From: JAHIKV01 sp963733145
GTDB lineage: Bacteria > Planctomycetota > Planctomycetia > Pirellulales > Thermoguttaceae
DNA: 64,000 nt
Reading direction: 5' to 3'
NCBI GenBank assembly: GCA_963733145.1
Contig: CAVTCJ010000005.1
Coordinates: 186,001 to 250,000 of the forward strand
Shown here one piece after another: positions 27,163 to 35,406 of this stretch (position 1 is the stretch's first letter; each line of letters starts with the position of its first letter). Below the pieces are notes generated by a model. That model worked only from the letters and a program-made list of their open reading frames with translations, was not told the DNA's origin and did no database searches. Made by a program: the position numbers and the translations under genes.

Positions 27163-28095
27163 ATGTCCGCCATCCGAACCGAACGCCTGACGAAACGCTT
27201 CGGCCCACTGACCGCCGTCGACGGCCTGACGATCGACGTGGCCGAGGGGGAGCTATTCGGACTGGTCGGCCCCGACGGGGCGGGCAAGACGACCACCATG
27301 CGGCTGCTCAGCTCGATCATGACGCCCGACGACGGCGCGGCCTGGGTCGCCGGCTGCCACGTCGTCCACGAAGCGGAACGCGTCAAGGAGCGCATCGGCT
27401 ATATGAGCCAGCGGTTCGGGCTGTACGCCGATCTGACGGTGAGCGAAAACATCAACTTCTACGCCGACGTCTACAACGAGCCGCGCCGCGGACGCGGCGA
27501 AAAAATCGACCGCCTGCTGGCCTTCAGCAACTTGACGCCCTTCCGCCGGCGGCTGGCCGGCAATCTCTCGGGCGGAATGAAACAAAAGTTGGGACTGGTC
27601 TGCGCCTTGATCCACACGCCGAAAGTCCTCTTCCTCGACGAGCCGACCAACGGCGTCGATCCGGTCTCGCGCCGCGATTTCTGGCAAATCCTCCATCAAC
27701 TGTTGCAGGAGGGGGTGACGATCTTCGTCTCCACGTCCTACCTGGACGAGGCCGACCGCTGCGGCCGCGTGGCGCTGATGTATCGGGGCCGGCTGCTGGC
27801 CTGCGGCACGCCCACCGAGGTCAAGCGGCTGATGCGCGGCACGATCACCGAAATCCGCACCGACGAGCCGCGAAAAGCGGCCTCTGCGCTCAAGGAAATC
27901 GTTCCGCCCGCCTCGGTCGGGCTTTTCGGCGATCGATTGCACGTCGTCTCCGACGAGCCGCAGCGAACCGAGGAAACGGCCCGTTCCGCCTTGGCCCAGG
28001 CCGGGCTGCAAGTCCTCGGCGTGCGGACTATCCAGCCGTCGTTGGAGGACGTGTTCGTGTCCGTGTTGGCGGGAGAAGAGGAGATTGCAAATTGA
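27163..28095 (+). CDS. ABC transporter ATP-binding protein 1
   Basis: A 310-residue ABC-2-type ATPase. Walker A is GPDGAGKTT (36-44), the Q-loop MSQRFGLYADLTV, the signature LSGGMKQK (135-142), and Walker B plus D-loop FLDEPTNGVDP (157-167). The H-loop carries Ser (VSTSYLDEAD) where His is usual, so hydrolysis at this site may be weak. The C-terminal DUF4162-like extension runs from about 225. It starts two bases after the adaptor gene. In enterobacteria YbhF has both ATPases in one chain; here they are separate. Confidence 0.92.
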   Translation: MSAIRTERLTKRFGPLTAVDGLTIDVAEGELFGLVGPDGAGKTTTMRLLSSIMTPDDGAAWVAGCHVVHEAERVKERIGYMSQRFGLYADLTVSENINFYADVYNEPRRGRGEKIDRLLAFSNLTPFRRRLAGNLSGGMKQKLGLVCALIHTPKVLFLDEPTNGVDPVSRRDFWQILHQLLQEGVTIFVSTSYLDEADRCGRVALMYRGRLLACGTPTEVKRLMRGTITEIRTDEPRKAASALKEIVPPASVGLFGDRLHVVSDEPQRTEETARSALAQAGLQVLGVRTIQPSLEDVFVSVLAGEEEIAN

Positions 28096-28099
28096 AGAA

Positions 28100-28235
28100 C
28101 GTCCTGGTTCCCATGCTCCGCATGGGAACCCACTAGGCCGACGCTCCGCGTCGGAGAGTGTGGGGCAACGCAACGTTTTTAAGCCACCGAACGAACGCGG
28201 AGCGTTCGGGCAGTGCGTTCCCAAGCGGAGCTTGG
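28100..28235. repeat. Tandem palindromic 'GTTCCC' elements inside the operon
   Basis: This gap between the two ATPase genes contains three palindromes: GTTCCCATGCTCCGCATGGG, then CCGACGCTCCGCGTCGG, and GTTCCCAAGCGGAGCTTGGG. They are the same family as at 1498, 3520, 30334 and 56868. Their position within an operon suggests processing or attenuation of the transcript, but this is inference. Confidence 0.75.
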
Positions 28236-28283
28236 GAACGAGGGGTGTGTTGGGGGATGAGTGTGGGTTGAGCGAGGTTCAAC

Positions 28284-29153
28284 ATGGATGATTACGCCGT
28301 CACGGTTGAAAACCTGGAGAAGCGGTTCGGCTCGTTTGTGGCCGTCAACCGGGTCAGCTTCCAGGTCCGCCGCGGCGAGGTCTTCGGCTTTCTGGGTCCG
28401 AACGGGGCGGGCAAATCGACCACCATCCGCATGCTCTGCGGCATCCTCGCCCCCAGCGGCGGCAAAGGGACGGTCGCCGGCTATGACATCCGCACCCAGC
28501 CCGAGTTGGTCAAAACGCGGATTGGCTACATGAGCCAGCGGTTCTCGCTCTACCAGGACCTGACGGTCGAGGAAAACATCGACTTTTACGGGGGCATCTA
28601 TCGCATCCCCGCGGAACGGCGCCGGCAGCGGAAGGAGTGGGTGATCGAGATGGCGGGCCTGGCCGAGCATCGCCGCCAGCCGACCGCGATCCTCTCCGGC
28701 GGCTGGAAACAGCGGTTGGCCCTGGGCTGCGCCATCCTGCACGAGCCGCCGGTCGTTTTCCTCGACGAGCCCACCTCGGGCGTCGATCCGATCAGCCGCC
28801 GGCTGTTCTGGGACTTGATCTACGATCTGTCGGGCCGGGGCGTGACGATCTTCGTCACCACGCATTACATGGACGAGGCGGAATACTGCAACCGGCTAGG
28901 GCTGATCTATCGCGGCGAGTTGATCGCCCTGGGGACGCCGCACGAGTTAAAATCAGCCGCCGCCGCTTCAATCTCCCCTCTCCCTTTGGGAGAGGGGCCG
29001 GGGGTGAGGGCCGGCGACATTAACTCCCCTCGCCCTTCGGGAGAGGGGCCGGGGGTGAGGGCCGGCGAACTGCCGTCGCTGGAAGAGGTCTTCGTCGCCC
29101 GGATCGAAGAGCGCGACCGCCTCGAACAGCCCGAGCGGGAGGTGCGGCAATGA
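28284..29153 (+). CDS. ABC transporter ATP-binding protein 2, with repeat insert
   Basis: A 289-residue ATPase with GPNGAGKST (38-46), MSQRFSLYQDLTV, signature LSGGWKQR (137-144), FLDEPTSGVDP (159-169) and a normal His H-loop (TTHYMDEAE). With this canonical site and the Ser H-loop of ATPase 1, the pair looks asymmetric. Residues 224-261 are an insertion: two copies of SPxPxGEGPGVRAG encoded by the CCCTCTCCC palindrome family, placed just before the conserved SLEEVFVARI tail. Frame is kept. GAGG precedes the ATG. The stop overlaps the permease ATG (ATGA). Confidence 0.92.
   Translation: MDDYAVTVENLEKRFGSFVAVNRVSFQVRRGEVFGFLGPNGAGKSTTIRMLCGILAPSGGKGTVAGYDIRTQPELVKTRIGYMSQRFSLYQDLTVEENIDFYGGIYRIPAERRRQRKEWVIEMAGLAEHRRQPTAILSGGWKQRLALGCAILHEPPVVFLDEPTSGVDPISRRLFWDLIYDLSGRGVTIFVTTHYMDEAEYCNRLGLIYRGELIALGTPHELKSAAAASISPLPLGEGPGVRAGDINSPRPSGEGPGVRAGELPSLEEVFVARIEERDRLEQPEREVRQ
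28953..29066. repeat. Two in-frame copies of CCCTCTCCC palindrome in an ABC ATPase gene
   Basis: Copy 1 at 28973-29012 and copy 2 at 29025-29066, each with arms CCCTCTCCC/GGGAGAGGGG (or CCCTCGCCC) and the tail CCGGGGGTGAGGGCCGGCGA. They are direct tandem copies, together encoding the 38-residue low-complexity segment near the C-terminus of the ATPase. The two copies differ at several bases, so they are not a recent perfect duplication. Confidence 0.9.
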
Positions 29154-30283
29154 ATCACCGTCGCGTGGGCGCCGTCGCTCGAAAAGAATTCCTGCACGTC
29201 GTGCGCGATCCGCGCAGCCTGTGGATGGCCGTGGCCACGCCCGTGCTGCTGCTGACGCTGTTCGGCTTCGCACTGACGTTGGACGTGGACAACATCCCGC
29301 TGGCCGTGTGGGACCAGAGCAACACGCCGCGAAGCCGCGATCTGGTCAGCCGCTTCGCCGGTTCCCGCTATTTCTCGCTGCAAATGAAGTTCGACAACTA
29401 TCGCGATCTGGTCCACGCGATCGACGCGGGCGAGGTGATGATGGGGCTGGTCGTGCCCCGCGATTTCGCCCAACGGATCGACGCCGGCCGCGATGCGCCC
29501 GTGCAGTTGATCGTCGACGGCAGCGACTCGAACCGGGCCACGATCGGCATCGGCTATGCGGGCATCATCGCCGAGGTCTACGGGCTCGATTTGACCCTCG
29601 AACAAAACCAGCGCCGCGGCGGCACGCCGTTGACGATCCCGCTTGACGTGCGGCCGCGGGTCTGGTTCAACCAGGACCTCGAGTCGCGGAACTATATTAT
29701 CCCCGGCCTGATCGCCGTGATAATGATGGTCATTGCGGCGATGCTCACCTCGCTGACTGTCGCCCGGGAGTGGGAGCGCGGCACGATGGAGCAGTTGATC
29801 TCGACGCCGGTGAAGCCGGGCGAGCTGATCCTCGGCAAGCTGACGCCCTATTTCTTCATCGGCATGTGCGACGTGCTGCTGGCCGTGCTAATGGCCGAGT
29901 TCGTGTTCCACGTGCCGCTGAAGGGGAACGTAGCGCTGTTGTTCGGTCTGTCGGCGATGTTTCTCACCGGAGCGCTGGCGATGGGCATGACCGTGAGCAT
30001 CGTCACCCGCAGCCAGTTGCTCTCCAGCCAGGTGGCGGTGGTGGCCACGTTTTTGCCCGCGTTCCTGCTGTCGGGCTTCATCTTCACGATCGACAACATG
30101 CCGCCGGTGATCCAGGGGATTACGTACATCGTGCCCGCGCGATATTTCGTGACCATATTGAAGGGGATTTACTTGAAGGGGGTCGGTTTGGAGATCCTCG
30201 CCGCCCAGGCGCTATTTCTCGCCGTCTACGCCGTCGTGATGGTGACGGTGGCGCGGGTGAGGTTGAAAAAGAAATTATCATAA
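29150..30283 (+). CDS. ABC-2 type permease (YbhS/YbhR-like)
   Basis: A 377-residue membrane protein. The first transmembrane segment (LWMAVATPVLLLTLFGFALT) is followed by a large extracytoplasmic domain (to about 180), then five membrane segments in the C-terminal half (IIPGLIAVIMMVIAAML, FFIGMCDVLLAVLMAEFVF, ALLFGLSAMFLTGALAMGM, FLPAFLLSGFIFTIDNMP, FLAVYAVVMVTVARVRL). The ABC-2 motif EWERGTMEQLISTPVKPGEL is present. It completes a TetR-adaptor-ATPase-ATPase-permease operon. Enteric relatives have two permeases (YbhS and YbhR); only one is here, so it may work as a homodimer. Likely substrates are lipophilic cations or antibiotics, by analogy only. Confidence 0.9.
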   Translation: MNHRRVGAVARKEFLHVVRDPRSLWMAVATPVLLLTLFGFALTLDVDNIPLAVWDQSNTPRSRDLVSRFAGSRYFSLQMKFDNYRDLVHAIDAGEVMMGLVVPRDFAQRIDAGRDAPVQLIVDGSDSNRATIGIGYAGIIAEVYGLDLTLEQNQRRGGTPLTIPLDVRPRVWFNQDLESRNYIIPGLIAVIMMVIAAMLTSLTVAREWERGTMEQLISTPVKPGELILGKLTPYFFIGMCDVLLAVLMAEFVFHVPLKGNVALLFGLSAMFLTGALAMGMTVSIVTRSQLLSSQVAVVATFLPAFLLSGFIFTIDNMPPVIQGITYIVPARYFVTILKGIYLKGVGLEILAAQALFLAVYAVVMVTVARVRLKKKLS

Positions 30284-30333
30284 AGCCGCGACCGCGGGTC
30301 GCGCCAAAGAGAAAAGGGCAAAACCGATTCCCT

Positions 30334-30474
30334 GGTTCCCATGCCGCGCACGGGAACCCACGGGTCCGACGCTCAGCGTCGGCGGGGTGCGGAGGACTAT
30401 CAACAGAACAGTTACGCCGGGAACGAACGCGGCGCGTTCGGGCAGTGCGTTCCCACGCGGAGCGTGGGAACAAG
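30334..30474. repeat. Palindromic 'GTTCCC' repeat cluster
   Basis: Two or three palindromes of the family seen at 28100: GTTCCCATGCCGCGCACGGG, CCGACGCTCAGCGTCGG and GTTCCCACGCGGAGCGTGGG. They sit just after the efflux operon in the gap 30284-30755, which also holds a MITE copy and a GGGGACAGTCCC palindrome. No gene is present. Confidence 0.75.
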
Positions 30475-30522
30475 GTCAAGGTAGCACACTTTGTGATACC
30501 CATACCGCGTGGACGCGGCGGC

Positions 30523-30650
30523 TAACCCGGATTATTCATAAACGTCATCCTGAGCGCAGCGAAGGATCTCCGATGCGCCGCAAACAGCCCAGATTCTTCG
30601 CTGCGCTCAGAATGACAATGTTCCTTCGTGTTTATGAATAATCCGGGCTA
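30523..30650. mobile_element. 128-bp MITE-like element, copy 1
   Basis: Ends are TAACCCGGATTATTCATAAA and its near-perfect complement, with internal inverted arms GCGCAGCGAAG(G/A)ATCT. Nearly identical copies of the same 128-base length lie at 41043-41170 and 56947-57074. It has no significant coding potential. The high identity implies recent spread. Confidence 0.9.
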
Positions 30651-30695
30651 AACATTTTTCCCGAACCCCGAGCCCCGAATCCCGATTCGGGCCCA

Positions 30696-30744
30696 AAGGG
30701 GACAGTCCCATTTTCGCTGACACGAAAATTGGGACAGTCCCCCC
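30696..30744. repeat. GGGGACAGTCCCATTTTCG palindrome, copy 2
   Basis: Same inverted repeat as 8957-9004, with a slightly different loop (CTGACA). It ends just before the accC stop, so it may act as the terminator of the accB-accC operon. Confidence 0.85.
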
Positions 30745-30755
30745 GAGCCCCCCGT

Positions 30756-32098
30756 TCAACTCGGCCAGGTCCGCTCGATGAAGGTGGTGTCTACCCGGGA
30801 CTCGTTGAAGGCGGTGTGGTCGAGGATTTTTTGGTGCAGGGGGATGGTCGTCTTGACGCCCTCGACGTGCAACTCGGCCAGCGCCCGCTTCATGCAGGCG
30901 ATGGCCTCGGGGCGGGTCGGCTGATGGACGATCAGCTTGCCGATCATCGAGTCGTAGTAAGGCGAAACGACGTAGCCCTCGTGGACGTGCGAGTCGAAGC
31001 GGACGCCGAAGCCGCCGGGCGTGCGGAAGCGGGTGATGACGCCCGGCGTGGGGCGGAAGTTCTTCTCCGGGTCCTCGGCGTTGATGCGGCACTCGATCGA
31101 GGCCCCGCTCGGCCGGACGTCGTCCTGGGTGAAGGGGAGCCGCTCGCCCGAGGCCACCAGGAGTTGGGCCTTTATCAGGTCGATGCCCGTCACCATTTCG
31201 GTCACCGGATGCTCGACCTGGATGCGGGCGTTGAGTTCGATGAAGTAGAAGTTGCCCGTGGGATCGACGATGAACTCGACCGTGCCGGCATTGGTGTAGT
31301 TGGCGGCCCGGACCAAGCGGACGGCGGCGTCGCACATCGCGCCGCGGGTGTTTTCGTCGAGCCGCGGGGCGGGACTCTCCTCGACCAGCTTCTGGTGCCG
31401 CCGCTGCATGGTGCAATCGCGCTCGAAGAGGTGGACCACGTTGCCGTGGTTGTCGGCGATCACCTGGACCTCGACGTGGCGGGGATGCTCGACGTACTTT
31501 TCCAGATAGATCTCGGAGCTGCCGAAGGCGGCCTCGGCCTCGGCCTGGGCCTGCGAGATGGCGGCCTTCAGGGCCAGGTCGTTCAGGGCCACGCGCATAC
31601 CGCGTCCGCCACCGCCGGCCGCCGCCTTGATGAGCACGGGGAAGCCGAGTTGATGGGCCAGCGAGACCGCCTGGGCCTCGTCCTCGACCAGCCCCTCGCT
31701 GCCGGGGACGGTGGGCACGCCGATTTCCTTGGCCAGCCGCCGGGCGGCGTTCTTGTCGCCCACCAAGGCCATCGCCTCGTGGCTGGGACCGACGAACTCG
31801 ATCTCGCAACTGCGGCAAACTTCGGCGAAATGGGCGTTCTCGGCCAGAAACCCATAGCCCGGATGTATCGCCTGCACGTTGCCGATCTCGGCGGCGCCGA
31901 TCACGCGGTCGATCTTAAGATAGCTGTCGGCCACCTTGGGCGGACCGACGCAGTAGGCCTCGTCGGCCATTTCGAGATAGGCGGCGCCACGGTCGGCCTC
32001 GCTGAAAATGGCCACCGTCTCGATGCCCAACTCGCGGCAGGCGCGAACACGCGCAAGGCGATCTCACCGCGGTTGGCGACCAGAATGCGTTTGAACAC
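30756..32098 (-). pseudogene. accC: Biotin carboxylase, single frame break near N-terminus
   Basis: GTG at 32098 begins FKRILVANRGEIALRV, the canonical biotin carboxylase start. After about 17 codons the frame shifts by one missing base near 32050. Then it runs on as RACRELGIETVAIFSEAD in the next frame through a complete ATP-grasp domain (AAAGGGGRGMRV, FIELNARIQVEHPVTE) and C-terminal domain to 30756. The full protein would be about 447 residues, the usual AccC length. It carboxylates biotin on AccB using bicarbonate and ATP, the first step of fatty acid synthesis. As accC is normally essential and the rest is perfectly conserved, a sequence error is the likelier explanation. Start codon lies 3 bases after the accB stop. 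Confidence 0.85.
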
Positions 32099-32101
32099 GA
32101 T

Positions 32102-32587
32102 TTATCCCCCCGTTTCGACCTTGAACAGGGGCTGACCGAACTCGACCGAGGCGCCGTTTTCGGCCAGCACCGCGATGATGCGGCCCGCGACCTCGGCCGG
32201 AATCTGGTTGAAGACCTTCATGGCTTCGACGATGCAGACGACCGTTTCCGGCCCGACAAGGTCGCCGACCTTGACGAAAGGTGGCGATTCGGGATCGGGG
32301 GCGGTGTAGAAGGTGCCCACCATCGGGCTTTTGATCACCGTCCCGTTCTCCGCCTTCGGCGGTGCGGCCTGCCCGGCGGGTTGCTCCGGCCGCACCGAGG
32401 CGGAAACCACCGGCGCCGGCGGGGCCGCGGCCGGCGAGGGCTCGGCCGTCGCACGCCGCATCTGAATCCGCACGTCGCCTTGCTCGAGGTTGATCTCGCT
32501 CAGATCGTGCTCTTTCATCAACTCCACGAGGCGGCGAATCTTGCGGACGTCGAATATATCCTGCTGAGTCGAAGCGGGCGTTTTCAT
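32102..32587 (-). CDS. accB: Biotin carboxyl carrier protein of acetyl-CoA carboxylase
   Basis: A 161-residue carrier protein. The N-terminal helices (IFDVRKIRRLVELMKEHDLS) and EINLEQGDVRIQMRR are typical, followed by a Pro/Ala linker and the biotinyl domain. The biotinylated lysine is K124 in VEAMKVFN. MVGTFYTAPDPESPPFVKVG supplies the AccB 'thumb' region. GAGGG lies before the ATG at 32587. It forms an operon with accC (3 bases downstream) and follows pepQ by 32 bases, an arrangement (pepQ-accB-accC) seen in other bacteria. Confidence 0.96.
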   Translation of the reverse strand: MKTPASTQQDIFDVRKIRRLVELMKEHDLSEINLEQGDVRIQMRRATAEPSPAAAPPAPVVSASVRPEQPAGQAAPPKAENGTVIKSPMVGTFYTAPDPESPPFVKVGDLVGPETVVCIVEAMKVFNQIPAEVAGRIIAVLAENGASVEFGQPLFKVETGG

Positions 32588-32619
32588 GTATTCCCTCGTA
32601 GGCAATTATCCCAGCACGG

Positions 32620-33708
32620 CTATCCCAGCACGGCGTCTTCCAACCGCTTGGGGACGCTGGTGAGGACTTCGTGTCCGGAGCGGGTGACGAGGACGTCGTC
32701 CTCGATGCGGACGCCGCCCCAGCCGGGCAGGTAAATGCCCGGCTCGACCGTCACGACCATTCCCGGCTGGAGGACGGTTTGGTTCTTCACGGCCAGCCGC
32801 GGCGCTTCGTGGACCAACAGCCCCAGCCCGTGCCCGAGTCCGTGGCGGAAGCGCTTGCCGAAGCCGGCCTTGGCGATGTAGGACCGGGCGACGTGGTCCA
32901 CGTCGTGGGCCAGGACGCCGGGTTTGACGGCGGCGATCGCGCGGAGTTGGGCCTCCAAAACGGTGTTGTAGACGCGCTCGAATTTGGGCGAGATTTTACC
33001 CGTGACCACTACCCGCGTCAAGTCGCTGCAATAGAGCCCGTCGTTCGCCCCCCAATCGACCAGAACGAAGTCGTCCTCGCCGATTCGATGCCCGCCGGGC
33101 GTGGCGTGGGGCAACGCCGCCCGCGGCCCGACCGCCACGATCGACGGAAACGACGCGTTCTTCGCGCCGAACAGCCGGAACTGGTATTCCAACTCGTCGG
33201 CCACTTCCTTCTCTGTCTTCTCGGGCCGCAAGGTCGACCGCAGCACGGCGAAGGCCTTCTCCGCCTGCCAGACCGCGCGGCGCAGGCGCTCGACCTCATC
33301 GCGGTCCTTGATCAGCCGCAATTCTTCGACCATGCCGGAGGTGGGCACAAGCTCGACGTTCGGCAATTTCTCGGCGAGCTGGTTGCGCAGTCCGACGGTC
33401 ATTGAGTCGGCCTCGATGCCCAGCCGCCCGATCTTGGCGGCGCGGGCGACGCGGACAACAGCCTGCAACATGGCCACTCCCGGCGGGCGGATGTTTAGGT
33501 CCACGCCCGGACATTCCTCGCCCAGTTGGGTGACGTAGCGCGGATCGCTGAGGATGATTTCGCCGTCGCGGCGGACCAACAGGTAGCTGTCGTCGCCGGT
33601 GAAGCCGGTCAGATAGGTGACGTTCGTGAAATCGGTGACCAGCAATGCGTCTACGCCGGCCTTCTTGATCGCCTTGCGGAGCCGGTCGCGTCGGGCCTGA
33701 AAGTCCAT
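32620..33708 (-). CDS. pepQ: Xaa-Pro peptidase, M24B family
   Basis: A 362-residue M24 'pita-bread' metallopeptidase. The N-terminal creatinase-like domain (VDALLVTDFTNVTYLTGFTG) is followed by the catalytic domain with metal ligands in LVDWGANDG, CSDLTR, HGLGHGLGLLVHE, VEPGIYLPGWG and RIEDDVLV. Such enzymes remove N-terminal residues from X-Pro peptides. It is upstream of accB on the same strand, 32 bases apart. The local order matches the common pepQ/efp-accB-accC arrangement, but efp is not seen. Confidence 0.93.
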   Translation of the reverse strand: MDFQARRDRLRKAIKKAGVDALLVTDFTNVTYLTGFTGDDSYLLVRRDGEIILSDPRYVTQLGEECPGVDLNIRPPGVAMLQAVVRVARAAKIGRLGIEADSMTVGLRNQLAEKLPNVELVPTSGMVEELRLIKDRDEVERLRRAVWQAEKAFAVLRSTLRPEKTEKEVADELEYQFRLFGAKNASFPSIVAVGPRAALPHATPGGHRIGEDDFVLVDWGANDGLYCSDLTRVVVTGKISPKFERVYNTVLEAQLRAIAAVKPGVLAHDVDHVARSYIAKAGFGKRFRHGLGHGLGLLVHEAPRLAVKNQTVLQPGMVVTVEPGIYLPGWGGVRIEDDVLVTRSGHEVLTSVPKRLEDAVLG

Positions 33709-33967
33709 GTTTCGTCTCCTGAAAAGTGGGGGCAGGGATTATGTATTGATCGGGTTTTGATCCCCGGCTGGTATACTCGGATTATTATTGGACCAGACGG
33801 GGGGCTGAGTGGCAAGGGGTGATGCATCACGTCGCATACGACGACTGGGGGGAACGCCAGCGTGAAATTTCAAATACTTGCCTAATGATAAGCAACATTG
33901 CGTTGTTCGCTGCCGTAAACTACCATAGATTGTGACTTTTCTGGAAATACCTCCTGCGGAGACGACC

Positions 33968-34169
33968 ATGCAGCGCCCGAATCTGGAACGTCGAATTGAA
34001 CGCTTGGAGCGGATCGTCAACGAGCTGTCGCAGCACGTCGCACCGCGATCCGGGGCGCGACGATTGGAGAACGACGATCGGGGCCTTCAGCGACGATCCC
34101 CAGGCCAAGGAGATTCTCGACGAAGCGTTGCGATTGAGGGAAGACGACCGTCGGAATCCCGTTCCATGA
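33968..34169 (+). pseudogene. Antitoxin of second VapBC-like pair, frame-broken
   Basis: The protein starts MQRPNLERRIERLERIVNEL at 33968, a helical heptad-like segment. One extra C near 34060 shifts the frame; the other frame continues TTIGAFSDDPQAKEILDEAL and ends RRNPVP. Its TGA (34167-34169) overlaps the toxin ATG at 34166, as expected for a VapBC operon. GGAG lies upstream. The real antitoxin would have about 66 residues. Confidence 0.6.
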
Positions 34170-34594
34170 TTGTTCTTGATACCGATCACATCTCTTTGAT
34201 TCAACATCCGGACAGCGAGGACTGTCGGCGGCTGCTTCGTCGATTGGACGACTCGCCCGATCAGGACATTGTTACTACGGTTGTCACTGTCGAAGAGCAA
34301 ATGCGCGGTTGGCTGCAAGTAATTGCCCGATACCGCGACCCGCAGCAACAAGCGGCTTACTATTACAAGTTGATCGATTTTGTGCGGTTTTTCGGCATGT
34401 GGAACATAATGCCGTTAAATGAATCCGCCGTGCGAATTTTTCGAGAACTCCAGAAAAGCGGTGTGCGAATAGCTACAACCGATCTGAAAATCGCGGCCAT
34501 CTGCCTGTCGAGCGATGCTACCCTGCTTTCTCGAAACATTCAAGATTTTCAGCGTGTTCCCGGGCTGAGCGTCGAGGATTGGACGGCCTCCTAG
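34166..34594 (+). CDS. VapC-like PIN-domain toxin
   Basis: A 142-residue PIN protein, intact. It starts MIVLDTDHISLIQHPDSEDC with the first acidic residue D5 and D7. Further active-site acids are in VTVEEQMRGW (Glu), TDLKIAAICLSSDATLLSRN (two Asp), and a final QDFQRVPGL. PIN toxins cleave RNA, commonly tRNA initiator or rRNA. The region is lower in GC than its neighbours, as often with toxin-antitoxin cassettes. The open frame extends upstream to 33932, but that is antitoxin sequence in another register. Confidence 0.85.
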   Translation: MIVLDTDHISLIQHPDSEDCRRLLRRLDDSPDQDIVTTVVTVEEQMRGWLQVIARYRDPQQQAAYYYKLIDFVRFFGMWNIMPLNESAVRIFRELQKSGVRIATTDLKIAAICLSSDATLLSRNIQDFQRVPGLSVEDWTAS

Positions 34595-34675
34595 CTTAGT
34601 TTTCACAAAGTTGTAGTCCTCATCGTGGAAGGGAATTTGCCCCAGGCAGCGCTATCCCCAAAATGATTATCGAAT

Positions 34676-35200
34676 ATGAATCCTCAAATGCACAAAATGG
34701 ACGCCGAAACGATCATCCGGCTGCTCGACCTGAAGCCGCATCCGAGCGAAGGGGGATTTTACCGCGAGACCTACAGGAGCGCGGAAAAAATCGCTGCCGC
34801 GGCGCTGCCGGCGCGGTACGGCAAGGCACGGAACCTCTCGACGGCGATCTATTATCTGCTCGCGCCGGACGGCTGTTCGCTGCTCCATCGGCTGCGGAGC
34901 GACGAAGTCTTTCACTTCTACGCCGGCGATCCGGCCACGATGCTGCTGCTGGACGACGACGGACGGGCGGAAACGATCGTCCTCGGGCAAGACATCCCGG
35001 CCGGCCAACGGTTCCAGGTCGTCGTGCCCAGGGGAGTGTGGCAAGGGATGTATCTCAGCGACGGCGGCGCGTACGCCATGCTCGGCACGACGGTCTCGCC
35101 GGGTTTCGACTTCGCGGATTTTGAGCTCGGATCGCGCGACGAGTTGATACGGCGATACCCGGCCAGCGCCGAAACGATCAGGCGCTTGACGAGACCATAG
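34676..35200 (+). CDS. Cupin (DUF985) family protein
   Basis: A 174-residue DUF985/cupin_5 protein. Family blocks visible are LKPHPSEGGFYRETYRS, STAIYYLL, LHRLRSDEVFHFYAGDP, and VPRGVWQGMYLSDGGAYAML with a C-terminal SPGFDFADFELG. The cupin metal ligands would be His and Glu in the SDEVFHFY region. Enzymatic role is unknown for most members. Three in-frame ATGs (34676, 34688, 34697) make the start uncertain. Confidence 0.85.
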   Translation: MNPQMHKMDAETIIRLLDLKPHPSEGGFYRETYRSAEKIAAAALPARYGKARNLSTAIYYLLAPDGCSLLHRLRSDEVFHFYAGDPATMLLLDDDGRAETIVLGQDIPAGQRFQVVVPRGVWQGMYLSDGGAYAMLGTTVSPGFDFADFELGSRDELIRRYPASAETIRRLTRP

Positions 35201-35228
35201 ATAGACTAGCATGATCTAGTGAGAAATA

Positions 35229-35316
35229 ACCGTTTAGCCCCGGCGTCCACGCCGGGAGGAAACGGGCGTTTTTCTCGTTCACTTCCGCACCCGGCGTGGA
35301 CGCCGGGGCTAAACGG
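35229..35316. repeat. GTTTAGCCCCGGCGTCCACG palindrome
   Basis: Inverted repeat with arms GTTTAGCCCCGGCGTCCACG and its complement (CGTGGACGCCGGGGCTAAAC), about 88 bases overall. It belongs to the TTTAGCCCC family scattered through this genome, e.g. near 13070 and 61058-61138. Confidence 0.8.
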
Positions 35317-35406
35317 ATTTACTTCCACAATCGCGAGCGCTTTTAATCTGGATAGAAGTGCATCCGGCAAATTGACCCCGTCGGCCGCCGCTGATACGAT
35401 GATGCT

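Noticed and set aside
30607..31818. 403-codon frame over accC
   Set aside because: It is accC read in another register of the same strand, giving Arg/Pro/Gly-rich sequence. The biotin carboxylase frame is clear.
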